A stretch of 57,970 bases of DNA from Gnetum montanum (lineage: Eukaryota; Streptophyta; Gnetopsida; Gnetales; Gnetaceae): positions 47,204-105,173 of the forward strand of contig MNCI01029393.1 of NCBI GenBank assembly GCA_015680685.1, in the 5' to 3' direction. How positions within the stretch are numbered: the first letter of the stretch is position 1; each line of letters starts with the position of its first letter. Below, one piece after another: positions 32,038-44,268 of this stretch. A program made the translations under genes and the position numbers. The notes under the pieces were generated by a model. It did not search any database. It saw nothing but the letters and a program-made list of their open reading frames with translations, and was not told the DNA's origin.

Positions 32038-35000
32038 GATGCTACTAAAGCCTATCTTAGCGGTCATGGAGCTCATTGGCATCCTATCCTGCATCAGCGA
32101 GCCCATGCCCAACACACCTACACCCAACATGAAGTTACTCCATCAAGCGATGTGGTTTTGACTAGGGGCATTCGAATTCCTGGCTTACCTGCTAAAATAC
32201 TTTAATGTGATCATGTGATCACACTTGGTAGTGGAGGCTGCAAGTACCATCACCGAGATGTTGTTGGCCGATGCAAATCGAGACATACTAAGATTCATGT
32301 TCGATGAGCCCATGACTGGTGGTGATTGAGTAGGTGGCCCGAGACTAGGTCTAAGGAGCATTCATCCCTTAGCCAAGATATAGAGCATGTTGGAGTTCTC
32401 TTGTTATAACAAGAGCAACACCCTTTTCATTACCATTCATGTGCATACAGTCTTCCAGAACCTACCTGAGACTATATATTATGCTAGAGGGTAAGTGTAA
32501 TTGCTTTTACTTATGTCTCATTGTCGTTGGCCATGCTCGATTTGCTAACTTCTAACTACAGATGTCTAATGCTAAGTTTAAAGTTGATGATGAGGGACTC
32601 CATAACAAGATAGGGGCTCTCGCCTTGACCTGTACCATGCTAGAGGTATTTTCCTCTAGTTCAAGCTTTCATGAGGTAGTTATTGAATAAGTGGAAGAGG
32701 ACTTAGAGAACTACCCCACCCAGTACCCAAAAGCAGTCGAGCAATGTTGAACCTAAGATTGGTTTGATGGGATGGGCTAGCAATAAGCCTATCTTTGGAG
32801 AGCTTGTTGTGCCACTACCTACATCATGCACACCATTTGTTCCATGTGAGTATTCATTATGTTGGCTTAACTTTTATTACTTATTCTCATGCACCTATTG
32901 ATCACATGATGCTAACATTGCATTTGCCCATATTATAGCTACCATTACTTTAGGAGAGGTAGTAGTGGTCTTCATTAGCCATAATGAGGCCACCCTCATT
33001 ATGAACTATAGTGATGTAGAGGGGGCACAAGAGTGGTTGTGCCATTAGGTCTCAAAGGCTCTAACTGGCCAGCTTATGAATGCTAGGTTGATGGACTTTT
33101 TCTTAGCCCTTAGTACAAGCACCAATGGCTGAGTTGGTGACCATCATTAACTCCTTCAACTGTGATGCCCACTGTTTTGTTACTCATGTGCATGAAGTGA
33201 GGGTAGTCTTGGACCTCAACAATGCCTTCTTCACTAACTTCTTTGGCCTCCCCTCTGAGAACCCATCAATCATTGAGAAGCCCAACTGAGAGGTGGACCA
33301 AAGGGAGGAGATTCAAGAGTAGTTGAGGACCACTTGCTCTCATAAATGCATCATTGTTGGAAATGTGCTCATGCTTGAGGTTTGGAAACTTTACCCTCTT
33401 TTTTGTGTCCATGCCTTTCCTAAGATACTCTCCCAAGGAAAGGTCCTTTGGGTGGAGCAAGCATAGGTGATACAGGAGGTCATAGAGGAGGGCACCAAGT
33501 TCAACTAGGCCTCCTTCATTGCCATTGGACTACAGGCAAAGATTACTAGGCTTCTCCACAATGACCATGCAAGGTCTCACTTTTACTTTGCATTCTTCGC
33601 AACCTTTCTACAAAGGCTTGTAGAGCTCTTGGTGATCAGGGATAGTGGATGTTAGGTTGTGTAGGATCATGGGCAGCTGTCTAAGCCATGGATTAAGCAT
33701 TTTTTTCACCAGCACTTGTGTGCAAGACCCTCTAGAGGGGATTGAGAAGTCATATTCAGTTATGAAAAAGACACATCTGGAGAGGTCACAGTCATCATAT
33801 TCCCATGACAACATGGGCAAGTATCCACAAACTATTGTTGGGAATGTGAAGAGGATGGAGTGATACATTACAAAGATAGTGGGGCCTTCCAAGGCAAAAA
33901 TCAAGAGGTTGTGCCTGATAGAGGAGACTCCCCCTATAGTTGGGTAAGCAGGCATCAAGAAAGTTCACCTCAATATACCCACACTTTGTTTGGTGGCTGT
34001 AGGTTAGTGTACATCATAAATGCATTTGGCTTATGTTTTTTTTGTTATTTTTTTTTTATTTTGTGCTAATACTACTACTACTATGCTATGTTTTTGAATT
34101 AGGTAAGAGGGCTACTAAAGGAGCAACAGTGGTGAAAATAGGAGCAATGGACATGGCCCCTCCTTAGGTTGAAGAGGACGTAGCTTGTAGGGAGGAGCCA
34201 CTAGAGGCCCTAAATATCTCCCACCAATTTGATGTGGAGGGGTTATTCCACCCTAAGGGTGACTTGACTAACCTCTTCAATGGTGTGTAGCTAGGAGACC
34301 CACCCACACTGACATCTGAGGGCTTGCTCAGTGAGCACTTTATGTTATCATTTACTCTTCCCTTTTACTTTTAAGCCCTTAACTACCTAGTTATCTCTAA
34401 GTATTACATTGTGTTGTATTTCATTCTCAAACCTTCCTGTCAATGATCCACCACTAGTGCCTACCCACCCCATGAAGCCATGGGTAGAGACACAAAATAA
34501 ATTTTCCTTCATGAAAGGCATCATGGAGGAAATGGTAGATCACATACAGGAGGAAAATCCCAAATTTGGTATGTGTGTCATTTTACTTAAACTATTTTAC
34601 CATTTCTATGCTTAGTCTATTGTTAATATTGATTTTTTTATTGTATGATAATAAGCTCTAAGCTTAATTGGGATCCAAACTAAGTAGCTCACATGGATGC
34701 CATTCTTGAGTATCCCCCCAAGGTGGAGCAAGTGTCTCATCATGTATATGAGGCAGTGATCAAGTACACACTTTCCAGTGTGAAGGCATTGTGGACCTAT
34801 AAGCACCTGAATAAGAATCTATAAAAATGTATGCATGAGTTCCAAGAGGTAATGGAAATCTTGATAACAAAAAATAAGGACCTCTAGTCCCGTTATGATT
34901 TCTTGTCAACTCGGCCATAGAAGGATGATACCTAGTCGACATCAGAGATAGATTACGCCAAATACTAGTCAGTAATCTAAGGCAAAAAAAAGGCTACCCA

Positions 35001-35714
35001 AGAGATCGTCGAGCAGAGGTTCCAGATGGAAATACTCTCCTAAAAGAATCAGGAGTGGAAGAGCTTTAGTACCAAGGTGTGCAAATGGAGGCATACATAG
35101 AAGGACCACAAGCACCACTTCAAGCAGGAGTGGGACACCTAATTACAGTAGCTCAAGGACAAGTCTGTGAAGGCTTGTTATCTTGAGATGTTCGTTGAGG
35201 CAATTGGCAGAAGCTAGGCCTTAAAGCTGTTTACTTAGCATACAATGGTTAGTGGTTTCCTAGAGTGAGAGATTACCTTGCCCTCATGGGAGACTTCTAC
35301 AACCACCTTTTCTATGCAACTTCCTACATGGACTACTGTGGACAAGGACAAGATACTAGCAGATGTTAAATTCGACCACAAGGACTAGACATGGTTATCA
35401 AAGGTTGAAATCCTCTGATGCTTAGAGGAGGGCCTTGATAGATTATCTCTAGAGTCCAATGTAGGACCCTCTTAGGTTAGTTTTTCTTTTGCTTTTTATG
35501 CTTTTTTGTGTGTTAGTTTTGCATGTTAATTTTGTATCATAGTTTTGCATTTGTTGATAATTTGTTATCCCACATTGCTTTTGAGTAGGTAGTAGGCAAT
35601 AGCATAGGCCCTAGCAAAGAAACAAAGGAGGATGAGGGAGCCTCAACCCCCATAAGAGACCACCAACTAAGCAAACCTGATGTAGCCCTACTATTAGGCA
35701 ATTTTATAGTTTGA
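32038..35714 (+). pseudogene. Multi-exon antisense gene remnant in C (unit H), PMD-like
   Basis: Runs opposite to C, between its protease and RT. Seven exon-like blocks with plant splice signals: 32038-32490, 32562-32845, 32939-34002, 34103-34330, 34458-34568, about 34657-35475 and 35589-35714 (stop TGA 35712-35714). Introns of 71 and 93 bp have donors gtaagt and gtgagt, branch words tgctaac and acceptors ctacag and tatag. Coding-like words include FKVDDEGLHNKIGALALTC, PIFGELVVPLPTSCTPF, and in exon 3 VRVVLDLNNAFFTNFFGLPS, which resembles a plant-mobile-domain core. Exon 6 is long, K/E/Q-rich and helix-like, with several stops that look like CAG-to-TAG. A poly(A) signal follows at 35763. Grande elements carry an antisense gene in a different place, so this may be a parallel case. 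Function unknown. Confidence 0.6.
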
Positions 35715-35762
35715 TCATTTTTGTTGCATGATCATGCTATGTACTCCTACTGATAGAGATAT

Positions 35763-35768
35763 AATAAA
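35763..35768 (+). terminator. Poly(A) signal after the unit H gene
   Basis: AATAAA about 50 bp after the last exon's stop codon, with T/G-rich text behind it (ttttgtgatgagg). It supports a plus-strand transcript separate from element C. Confidence 0.45.
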
Positions 35769-35887
35769 ATTTATGCCTTTTGTGATGAGGATTATGTGTG
35801 AAATTTCATGTTTACTTTACTGCCTATTTAATGTGGGTAATGTAACCAATTGATGTGATTAGGCTCCTTGTGGGCCTCATGATAATT

Positions 35888-36345
35888 TAAGACCATGGTA
35901 CAAGGGCAATTACTAGTTTAAGGTCATTTTAAGCCATGGCGATTACTAGTTTAAGGTCATTTCGAGCCATGAATAAAAGGAAAAGGTTGGCAATTTTCGA
36001 GCCATGAGGTGCCAGTTTTAGGCCATGGTGGTCTGTATGGTAGTTTAAGGCCTTTTCAAGCTGCAAATAAAAGGAAACTATTGCCAATTTTGGGCCATGG
36101 TGGGCTATGAGGTGCCAATTTTAGGCCATGGCAAGTCGTATACTAGTTTAAGGCCTTTTTAGGCCATGCCAATGCGAGAAAGGTTACTAGTTTAAGGCCA
36201 TCATGAGCCATGTGGTGGAAGAAAGATGTTGCCAGTTTTAGAATGTGATAAACTATGCACTAGTTTAAGGCCTTTGTGGGATATGGGCTAATTTAAGGTC
36301 TTTTCAGATCACACATTAGTTTAAGGCCTTTTCAAGCTAGACGTT
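35888..36345 (-). repeat. Tandem repeat between protease and RT of C
   Basis: About twelve diverged units around actagtttaaggcc...gagccatg, 27-60 bp long. Same core (tagtttaaggyc) and same orientation as the C 3'-region repeats. One further unit is seen on the other side of unit H at about 29980-30000, which fits H being inserted into, or grown inside, a repeat tract. Confidence 0.75.
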
Positions 36346-36479
36346 TTTTTTTTTGTAGTTTTATCCATTTCTTTTTGGTCTTTTTATGCATTAGAAAAAA
36401 CATCAAAAACATGTAAAACACAAACAACCATACAGAATGTATCTATGTAAGCAAAAGGCTAACAAGGCATGAAAAAATA

Positions 36480-37400
36480 TAGGGCAAGTAGGCACCTAGC
36501 ACATGCTACACTAAGGGGGAATCTTAGTCATGTAGTTGCTTCCTAACCTAATGTGGGTTAGGGGGTGCATAGGGCCTAGGCAACATGAGACAGTATTCAC
36601 CTATATCTTCATCGTTGATGCTAAAGGGTAGTTTCACCCATAAATCTTCCTTGGGGAGGGTATCAACCTTTTTTGGCTTTTTAGATGGGTCTACCAGACA
36701 AGGTTAACTCTTGTCCTCCATGGACAACATGTCATCAAGGAACTCTACCTCTAATCCTTGGTCTGTGTCAACGTTGTTGATGGTGGGAGGAACAAAATTA
36801 TCATCATGTATGATCACTTCTCCACCTTCGTACAAAAGGTGGATCTCTTGGTGAATGGGTGACAAGATGGCTTGTAACTAGGCTAGCTAGGGCCTTCCCA
36901 AAATTAGGTTGAACCCAGGCATCTCCTCGATGACAATGAATTCGATGCTAAAAGAGCATTACTACCCTACCACGAAGGCTATTATGATCATTCCCTTCAT
37001 GATGACGTGTGACCCATTAAAGGACTTAAGACATGTCATCTTTGTGGCCTAGATTTGTTAGGCCAAATCGAGTTTGTCAACAACTAGGAACAAGATAACG
37101 TTAGTCACCATCACCTCATCAACGTGCACCCTGCAAATCTTGCATTTCCCTACATGGATGATTATAAACATTATCACAGTGGTCACCTGACCCTTTTTAG
37201 GGTTGACCTTAATTACTTCATTAGGAAATGCTAGAGGTGTTGGACCTGATTCTTGAGGTGAAGGAGGAAGCATCACAGTGTAAATGGCTTGTTCATCTAC
37301 AAGGATGTCCTCTTTGATAGGAATGGAGAACAACATATGAACTAATGCTTCGTGATGAGCGGAGGAGGTCACCACCAAGTCGTACAAGCTCAAGGTTGTA
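36480..37400 (-). pseudogene. C protease region (broken)
   Basis: The open frame 37393-37058 reads ALVHMLFSIPIKEDILVDEQ, then MLPPSPQESGPTPLAFPN and CRVHVDEVMVTNVILFLVVDKLDLA. HVDE is the catalytic site (D kept, following glycine lost; D has VDDG). The text continues leftward with flap and ILG-like parts in broken frames and ends at about 36500 in RKQLHD-type text shared with D at 24530-24560. It follows Gag in the same polyprotein. Confidence 0.75.
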
Positions 37401-37710
37401 TTTTTTTGTTTTTCCTACCTATGAGCCTCAGTGCTTGGTTGTTGGTCACTCACGATAGTCACTTTGGTTGATGTGGACATAGGAATAGCAAATAAGGGGA
37501 CAGGCTTAGGCAAACCTAATGCCATGTGTTCCCTCATCATTTGGTTGGCAAGGCACTCATTAGGCCTCTCAAACTACCACCTCAATTGCCTAGTGTTGTA
37601 TGTAGGATGAGGCCTCGAGCAAGCAGGGCTTGTTGCAATCCCCACCATTGGACTCAATGAAGGGTACATACATTATGGAATCCTAATGACAAAGTGTGTT
37701 TGGGTTGTAG

Positions 37711-39000
37711 TCATTCCAACATGCTATAGGATGTCATGGATGCTTGAGGTGGTGCTTTGATAACAAAAGGGATCCTTGGACTGGTTGGCACTGAGGAGGC
37801 CCCAATGCTTTCAGAGGGCACATGAATGACAAATGGCTCTAGTGCTAGTCCTACATCGTCATCAATGCTAATGACATTAATGAAATAGCCTACACCACTT
37901 ACATTGAGAAGGTCTTTGTAGACCTTCATTGATTGATTTTCTAGACAAACTAGGTTGGTCAAATCAAGAACCAATTGTTCTTAATCAATCATGTGTTGTA
38001 TGTCATCTTGTAAGGTCATGCAAAAGTTATTTTCATGGCCATGAAATTGATGATAATGGCAAAACCAATTCAATCTGAAGTGTTTTGGGACTAGAGGCTC
38101 ATCTAGTGCTACTATTGATGGGTTTCTAAGGAGCTTGTAGTAGTGATCATAACACTTGCGAGCATCTTCAAACATTTTCTTGTACTAGATATGCCCAACA
38201 CTAAGAAGCTAGCCCAATAGTTATGATAGCTTGATGGGCAACAATGTATACTTTAGTGGTCCTTGCACTCAAATTTTACCCTTGGGGCAACTTGTCCTGC
38301 GGCCATTGATGGTGTAGGGTGGTTGGTCACCGTAGTGCCAGAGCTGGTTACCTTATTGTTGGTAGGGGCCTTGGTTGCCTTGGCCATTGGTTTGGCATTG
38401 TTTAGCTTGGCCTCGTTAGCCATTTCTACAATGATTTTTGTTGCCTTGTGCTTCTCCTTATCATTCTTTGCATGTGCATTCTTGTAGGCCATGTAGGTTG
38501 AATCCTTACTGGCTTCTACCGCATCCTGAATGCTCTTTTTTTGGGAAAATTCTTGGTGTAGGGAGTGCAAGGCAAGGTAGTATAGTTTTGACTTAATGAA
38601 GCCATTCACTACACCTTTGAAAATGGCCAATAGGTGAGTTTCTATGATAAGCTCATGGATTTTATTAAGTGTAGCACTCCATCATTGGATGAACTTTTGA
38701 ATAGGCTCTAAGTGGCCTTGCTTAATCTACATGAGTTAATCCAAGGTTTCCTTAGGCTTCAAGTTGTACTTGAAGCGAGTGATAAATTGGCTAAGCAAAT
38801 CCTCCAACAAAGATATGGAGGCCCTAGGGAGGGCATAGTACCAATCTAGCACCTTGCTGGTTAGGGACATGGAAAACACACAAATGATTGCATGCGACCA
38901 TGCCTACAACAAAAGGCACTCAGACTAGAAGGTCACTAGATGGGCATGTGGATCCCCTTCATTATTATATTTGGTGAACTAGGGAAGTTGAATGCTAGGA
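37711..39000 (-). pseudogene. C Gag (broken)
   Basis: Element capsid protein. The core (39000-38640) aligns with D gag (GDP.AHL, V-F-S-M-S-L-T, L-P-R-A-S-I-S). Open frames: 38630-38253 (FKGVVNGFIKSKLYYLALHS, then a K/A-rich tail), 38175-37981 (KCYDHYYKLLRNPS, then FCHYHQFHGHENNFC, a C-x2-H-x4-H-x4-C type knuckle, and MTLQDDIQHMID), and 37974-37711. The knuckle plus alpha-helix is usual before protease in Tat Gag proteins. Only short frames stay open. Confidence 0.78.
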
Positions 39001-40498
39001 GGCAAGGTCAGTGATGGGACAATAGGACTAATAGGATCATCCTGATAGAAGTGCATCACTTGGACAACATTAGAAGAGGTGACCTTAAGCTATTTGACCT
39101 CTTCAATGAGTGTTTGAATGAGCTGGAATGCTTGAACCAAGCTCGATGTGGATGTGACAAGCTACATTGGTTATGCAACCTGTTGTGCTATTGGCATGAT
39201 CCATGGCCCCACCATAGGCTATGCAACCACACAGGATGCTTGTTGAGTGTACTACTATAGAGGCTATCACGCATGCTTCTGTTGCGTGTGTTGTGCCTAG
39301 GGAACAAAGTTAGGGCCCCCACCACGTGGTTGTGGCTTGGGTGATCGTAGGGGGAACCACAAAGATAGGTGAGATGTACAATGCCTGACTTGTATGTGGC
39401 TTGGATGTCGACATCATGTGCATGTAGGGCTAGGTTGGCATCATGGATGCCAACATAGAGGATTGCATAGACTGTGCTGAGACCACGAAGGATAGGGTGA
39501 TAGATGATCCTACATCATAATGCGTATGCACCTCATGGCTTACCATAATTGGTGTTAGCCTAGGTGGTCATAGGGGAGACTTTGCTGCTTCAAAGAAGGT
39601 AGATGGTTGAGACTACAAAGGAATGAAATTAGAGGTAGATGGTAGGAAAGATACATAGAAGGGATTCTCATTTTCTGAATGAGCCTCGAATTCCTCTTAC
39701 CCATCCTGTAGGGGCTCCTCATGGTCAGTTGCTACATTGTGCTCATTTGACCCACTCAATTGGATGAGTTGGTCAAGCATCCACCAAAAGGTCTCAGTGA
39801 GGGCAATGAAATCATTAGGGGCAAGGAGGTACTCCCTCCCATTCCTATGTATAAGCTCATAACCTCACTTTGCATCTAGCTCTTGGCAATCTAAGGGGAT
39901 TCCTACCTAGAGCTTTGCATAAAGAAAGTTGTATTTATCTTTGTCAAGACCATGTGCTTGGGAGATTGGTTCTGGAGCCTAAGAGATTACCTTCCCATGA
40001 AGATGGGGCCCCTGGCTCCAGGAATGTCAATTGTGAATTCCCACTGAATAGGTCGAACAACAACTACACTTGAGGTAAAGGTTGAAGGCTCTTTAGGGTT
40101 CATGCTGCTATGAGAAAATGCAAAAGGTGCAATGCTGGAAAAGAAATAGTTAAGTATAATGATTGTTGAAAATGGCTAAGTATAGAAATGTTGAAACAAT
40201 AGCTAGGTCTGAGAGCACTACTAAAAAAATGTCTAACTTTGGTGCTATGCTTGCTGCACTCTCATGCTAAGGGAAAGATACACCCTTCCTAGCACACAGA
40301 GTTTCGGATCCAAGTGTAAGAGATACACTTTAGCTTTTGTCCTATCAAGTTCCAAGGGAATTGACAACTAGGACCAATCTACACCAACTAGATTGTAGAC
40401 AATCATAGGGGTGTCACATCTATGCTAATTCAAAGCTAGTAACGAAGGTACAGAGAGCACATGGGACTACCACTGAATGCAAAATAAAATGGCGAGGC
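39001..40498 (-). other. C leader and N-terminal gag region
   Basis: About 1.5 kb between primer site and Gag core. It probably includes the N-terminal part of Gag or an Ogre-like upstream ORF, but frames are short and I recognise no domain. The leader near 40120-40260 has the D-like words tggctaagtatag. Confidence 0.4.
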
Positions 40499-40514
40499 CT
40501 TCCTTCTAGCACTA
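40499..40514 (-). other. Primer-binding site of C (tRNA-Asn)
   Basis: Minus strand tagtgctagaaggaag, 6 bases from the LTR end. It matches the D site with transitions only. Confidence 0.6.
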
Positions 40515-40520
40515 GAAAAC

Positions 40521-41424
40521 TATGGTGACCAAAAATGTCGATGACTAGAATGCAAAGGGGTTTGTAGACACACAACCTTGACCCTACCTCCACGTAAGGG
40601 CCTTTGTTGGGAAATGGAGGCGATGTGCCGTAGATGGTCTTGTCGATCAAATAGGAACTTTGTCAGCTACAACTAGGGTGTGGGGTGCAACTAGAGGGTG
40701 GCATGGTTAACCAAAAATATGAGTGTTAATGGTATTCTCGACAGTACCAAGGTTGACTAAGCCTAAGTGTAGCAGGGTTTCCTAGCATGAGAACAATGGT
40801 GAAAGTGTGTAAAAAATGTGTAAAATAGCAAAAAATGCAAATGTAGTACTGAATGTCGAAGAAAATACTTAAAATTCAATGGAGGAAATGCCTAAAATGT
40901 AACAGAGTTTGATAAAAAGAAAGAATGGTACCACCCTAGATAAGGAGCATAGTAATTACAAATGAGCTTTGCAGAGGTACGCAATGAACAAATAAACATA
41001 GTAGCAATGTAGCCAAAGTCTTTGGGGTGTCTATGGATGAAGACTGACATCTGTTGTAAGGTCCGTGCCTACTGGGTTGGCTATTGTAGTGTCCTGTGGG
41101 TCTGTGGTGCACTATAGTGCTGAGTGAGATGCAAAGGTGTTGCCAAAGTGCTGATACGCTCTAGTGTATGGGGTGCTCAAGGTGCCTTAGGTGCCAAGTG
41201 GTGCTCTTTACTAGCCAAATGCTTCAAATGCCCACTACTAGAATGAATTGTTCATCCCTAGAGTGTGGAATCCAGGGGTATTTATAGGCTTAGGGTTAGC
41301 ATGAAGTACAGATCAAGTGCCACATGGAAAAAGGGGTAGGTGAAGCTACATTGACCTTTGCTACGCTCCTACTAAAGCAACTGGTGCTATTGAAGTGTTG
41401 TTGCCCAAATTTGATGGTGTTTCA
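40521..41424 (-). repeat. 5' LTR of element C
   Basis: On the minus strand from TGAAACACCATC (41424) to TTTTTGGTCACCATA (40521). Reversed TATA (tatttata) at 41279-41286. It aligns with 14918-15776 and 16605-16645 of the 3' LTR and lacks the roughly 830 bp between, including the palindrome array. Confidence 0.85.
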
Positions 41425-41700
41425 CACACAATGTACATCTCATGAGAAATCAAATTAACACCACAACCTGAATCAAAAAGAGCCTTGTACAATTCATTTC
41501 CAACAATCCACAAATAAATTAGAGAACTTCCAAGATTGGCTACTTTCCTAGGAAGGTTTCCTACACAGAACTAATTAAACACAGTGTAAGTAAGCATTAC
41601 GGTATGGATTCTTAGCAAATTTTAGTTTGAAGGAGGCCTAAAGGAATTTGATATGGAGGAAGAGGTAGGAGTAGGGTTGTCAACTATGAGTGTAGGTGAA
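41425..41700 (-). pseudogene. F protease, catalytic part (broken)
   Basis: Minus strand near 41500-41430 reads A-L-F-D-S-G-C-G-V-N-L-I-S, a good aspartic protease active site (D-S-G). G has D-L-V in the same place (47580). The frame is cut at 41430 by element C and continues at 14912. Upstream (41530) is a V-G-N-L-P-R-K/I-type stretch shared with G. Confidence 0.8.
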
Positions 41701-44150
41701 GGCTTAAGTGGACTATGGGGTCAAAAGAAAGGTCTTTTCTTTGATCAGGCATTTGACCCTTCTGATTGATGATTGTATTGCAAATTAATAGCCCTTGTAG
41801 CATTGCGTTGTTGCAGTTGAGTAGGTAGTTCACCTTGCATAGGAGGAGCAGGTGGTAGTTGTACAACTGGAGGAGAAGTGTGTGTAGGGACAAGAGGGGG
41901 ATAAGGATAGAAGGTAGCATCCCCTCTTTCATGTGGCGAATGAGCTTAATAATAATCAAAAGGATGGTAGTAAAGTTGAATATTAGAAACATGACTGGAA
42001 AAGTCATGTGGAGACATGGGTTACTACATGTAGTAACCATATGGATCAGGCCACTGGTAAGGGTACTATTGTCTTAATAGTGTAAGCACCCATGATTATG
42101 GTTGCTACCATTCTTGGTACTATTCATACAGTTGTAGTGGAGCTCCACTTGGATAATACAATTGTTGCTAGTGGAAGTGTCTAAGATTACCTTTAGGATA
42201 AGGTAACCTTTTGGATGTTTGCCTTTGTGTAATTCATGGATGTAAGGCATACACCCTAGACTCCTAAAGATGTGACACAACAAGGCAACATCCCTTAGAA
42301 TGTTCATACTGGCAGATATCACATCCACAATCATCATCTGATTCATTGTCTATAACCTCTTCTATTGTAGCAATTTTACTTTTACCTTTGTAATATACAC
42401 GTTTAGCTTCCTTGCGCCTCCTATGCTTATGGTCACTACCTTGTTCTCTAAACTCTACAGCGATTTTGAAGACAGCTTGAAATCTACTATCCATGGAGTC
42501 CCTTAACTAATCAACCTTGGTCGTAAGTCCATATTAGAATTGTTGAAGTGGCAAGGTTTTTTTCTGCATCCCCTCATCAAATATGGATTCTTCCTCATTG
42601 TCATAGAATTGAATCTCCCTCTTACAGATGGAAGGATCATGGTTGTACTCCTCTACACTTTTTCTTTTTTTAGTTCATCCTTCTCTTTGATGACCTACTC
42701 TGATAAGTAGTTAGTTCTGAAATTTTCCATTAGGCATAGACACCAAGGGTTTTCCTCATTTCACTACAAAGCCCATCTACAATGTGGTGAAGTTGAACCA
42801 ATTGAGAATAACCATGGCTAGGGCATTTATGCATCAAGACATAGTATCGGCCAATGGTAACATCTAAGGGTTTGTGTGTTTCTTATTTTCATTCTTGAAT
42901 TTGCTTCCTTAAGTTGGAAACCCTGGAGTATGTTTGATACTTATCATTGAATAACTTGAGCATGATACTCCATTATCTGATAGATTCTAGTTCTAAGGAC
43001 CAGTTCTAGTTCTCCACTTCTTTGATGAGTGTCCTTGGAAACAACTTCAATTTTTGCCACTTGTTCTCTATGTTTTGTAAGGCACATACATCTTGGAAAT
43101 CTTGAAGATGATTTTGCAGATTAGAGCTATATCCTCCTTCAAATTGGGGAATATTTTTCATGTTTAACCATTTGATCTAACTATCTTTCACATACCTTGT
43201 TGGGATTTTGACTACATCTACGATGTTAAACATACCTTAGGTAGCAAATAGAGACTCATCGATGCCTTGATCATGATGCCTGTGATGGCCTCTACTACCC
43301 CTTTGTTCATGGTGATGTGCCTCTATTGAATGTATACACCCTTGTTCTTGCCTTTCTTGATCGTCGCTTTGATTATCATGGTCCCATTGTTCATTTCATT
43401 CATTTTAGTTACCTCCATCATGATCTTGCCTTCTACGGTCACGATCAAAGCCATAAGATGAAGATGATGATGAAGGGAAAGAGGAAGGAGAACTAACACC
43501 ATCATGGTGCCTACTACCATCTCTTCAACAATCACGACTACGATCACGATCTTGCTACTTGTATGCATCCTTGTCTTAGCTTGTCCCTCTAGTTCCTTCT
43601 TTGTCATTGGATCCCTTATTACCAAAATCAAGATTGTGAACTATGAAGTGCAGATTCTAGTTTTGACCTCCATTGCCAAAGTCAAAGAGAGGAGCATCAT
43701 TTTATGGAAAACTCCCAGAGAAGAATTCTCCACTAGCATGTTGGTACAATAGGAATGGAGGATCATTAAGCCCTTTTCCCTTTGAAAACTCATAGCGTTG
43801 TTTCAACTATCAATCTCGTAGGTGTTATGCTTCGGTGGGATGATAATCCTTGGCATCAACATCTTCCACATTATACTCCCCATGGTGGTCTTGAAGACCA
43901 CATCATATAAGAATTTGATAAAGCATTGTAGGAGCAACATGATCCAACAACAACACAATGTTGCCCTTCATGTTACGCCATCGTAGTTTTTCATCCCAAT
44001 GTAGGATGAAGGTGCAGTTTGGCACATACTCATTGGGGTGAGTATATATGATTCAGTACCATTGAGGCTTTGTTGAACAAACATTATCAGCCTTGGGTAG
44101 AGAAGCGCTCCTATCAGAAGAAGACATTTTTGGTTAGGAAAATAAAAATC
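41700..44150 (-). pseudogene. F Gag (broken)
   Basis: Starts near 44127 (MSSSDRSASLPKADNV). Parts in order: N-terminal region; a linker rich in S, R, D and H around 43560-43290 (SRHHDG, then a serine run, then HHHEQRGSRGHHRHHDQG); the capsid core about 43150-42780 (LKLFPRTLIKEVENW, MLKLFNDKYQTY, VSNLRKQIQE, YYVLMHKCPSHGYSQ); and a C-terminal open frame 42494-42264 with a basic stretch and CDICQYEHSKGCC. A proline-rich tail precedes protease. Its frame carries many stops. The G copy is at 45074-47500, in the opposite orientation, so the two form a 3-kb inverted pair around 44280-45070. Confidence 0.82.
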
Positions 44151-44268
44151 ACAGTGTGCTCTGAGAATTTATTGTAGTAATTGTAAAATAAGATATGACT
44201 CTCAAGTTCATTCCAATGATTTAAATACTTTTACTAGGTCCTAGATAACACACAAAACAACAAAAAGG

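Larger units (their letters stand above)
14918..41424 (-). mobile_element. Element C, Tat/Ogre-like retrotransposon nested in F
   Basis: A minus-strand element: 5' LTR 40521-41424, tRNA-Asn primer site 40499-40514, gag, protease, a long intron-like segment holding unit H, RT, RNase H, a second archaeal-type RNase H, integrase, 3' region with tandem repeats, PPT 16646-16659 and 3' LTR 14918-16645. Two RNase H domains define the Tat branch, and an intron between protease and RT is the hallmark of Ogre. Candidate target duplications are CATGT (14913-14917) and CACAC (41425-41429), different only by transitions. Removing C joins F protease in order. C is split by D. Confidence 0.88.

Noticed and set aside
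33608-33958. 116-codon minus frame inside C
   Set aside because: It overlaps exon 3 of the plus-strand H gene, which has coding-like text and splice sites. The minus frame has no recognisable motif and is not in line with C pol.
41684-42040. 118-codon minus frame rich in L and I in F
   Set aside because: F is minus-strand here, but the frame conserved with G is a different, proline-rich one. This one is an out-of-frame reading of it.
43323-43631. 102-codon minus frame in F gag
   Set aside because: Shifted frame over the S/R/D/H-rich linker. The matching frame in G and the capsid order show that the real gag frame is another one.
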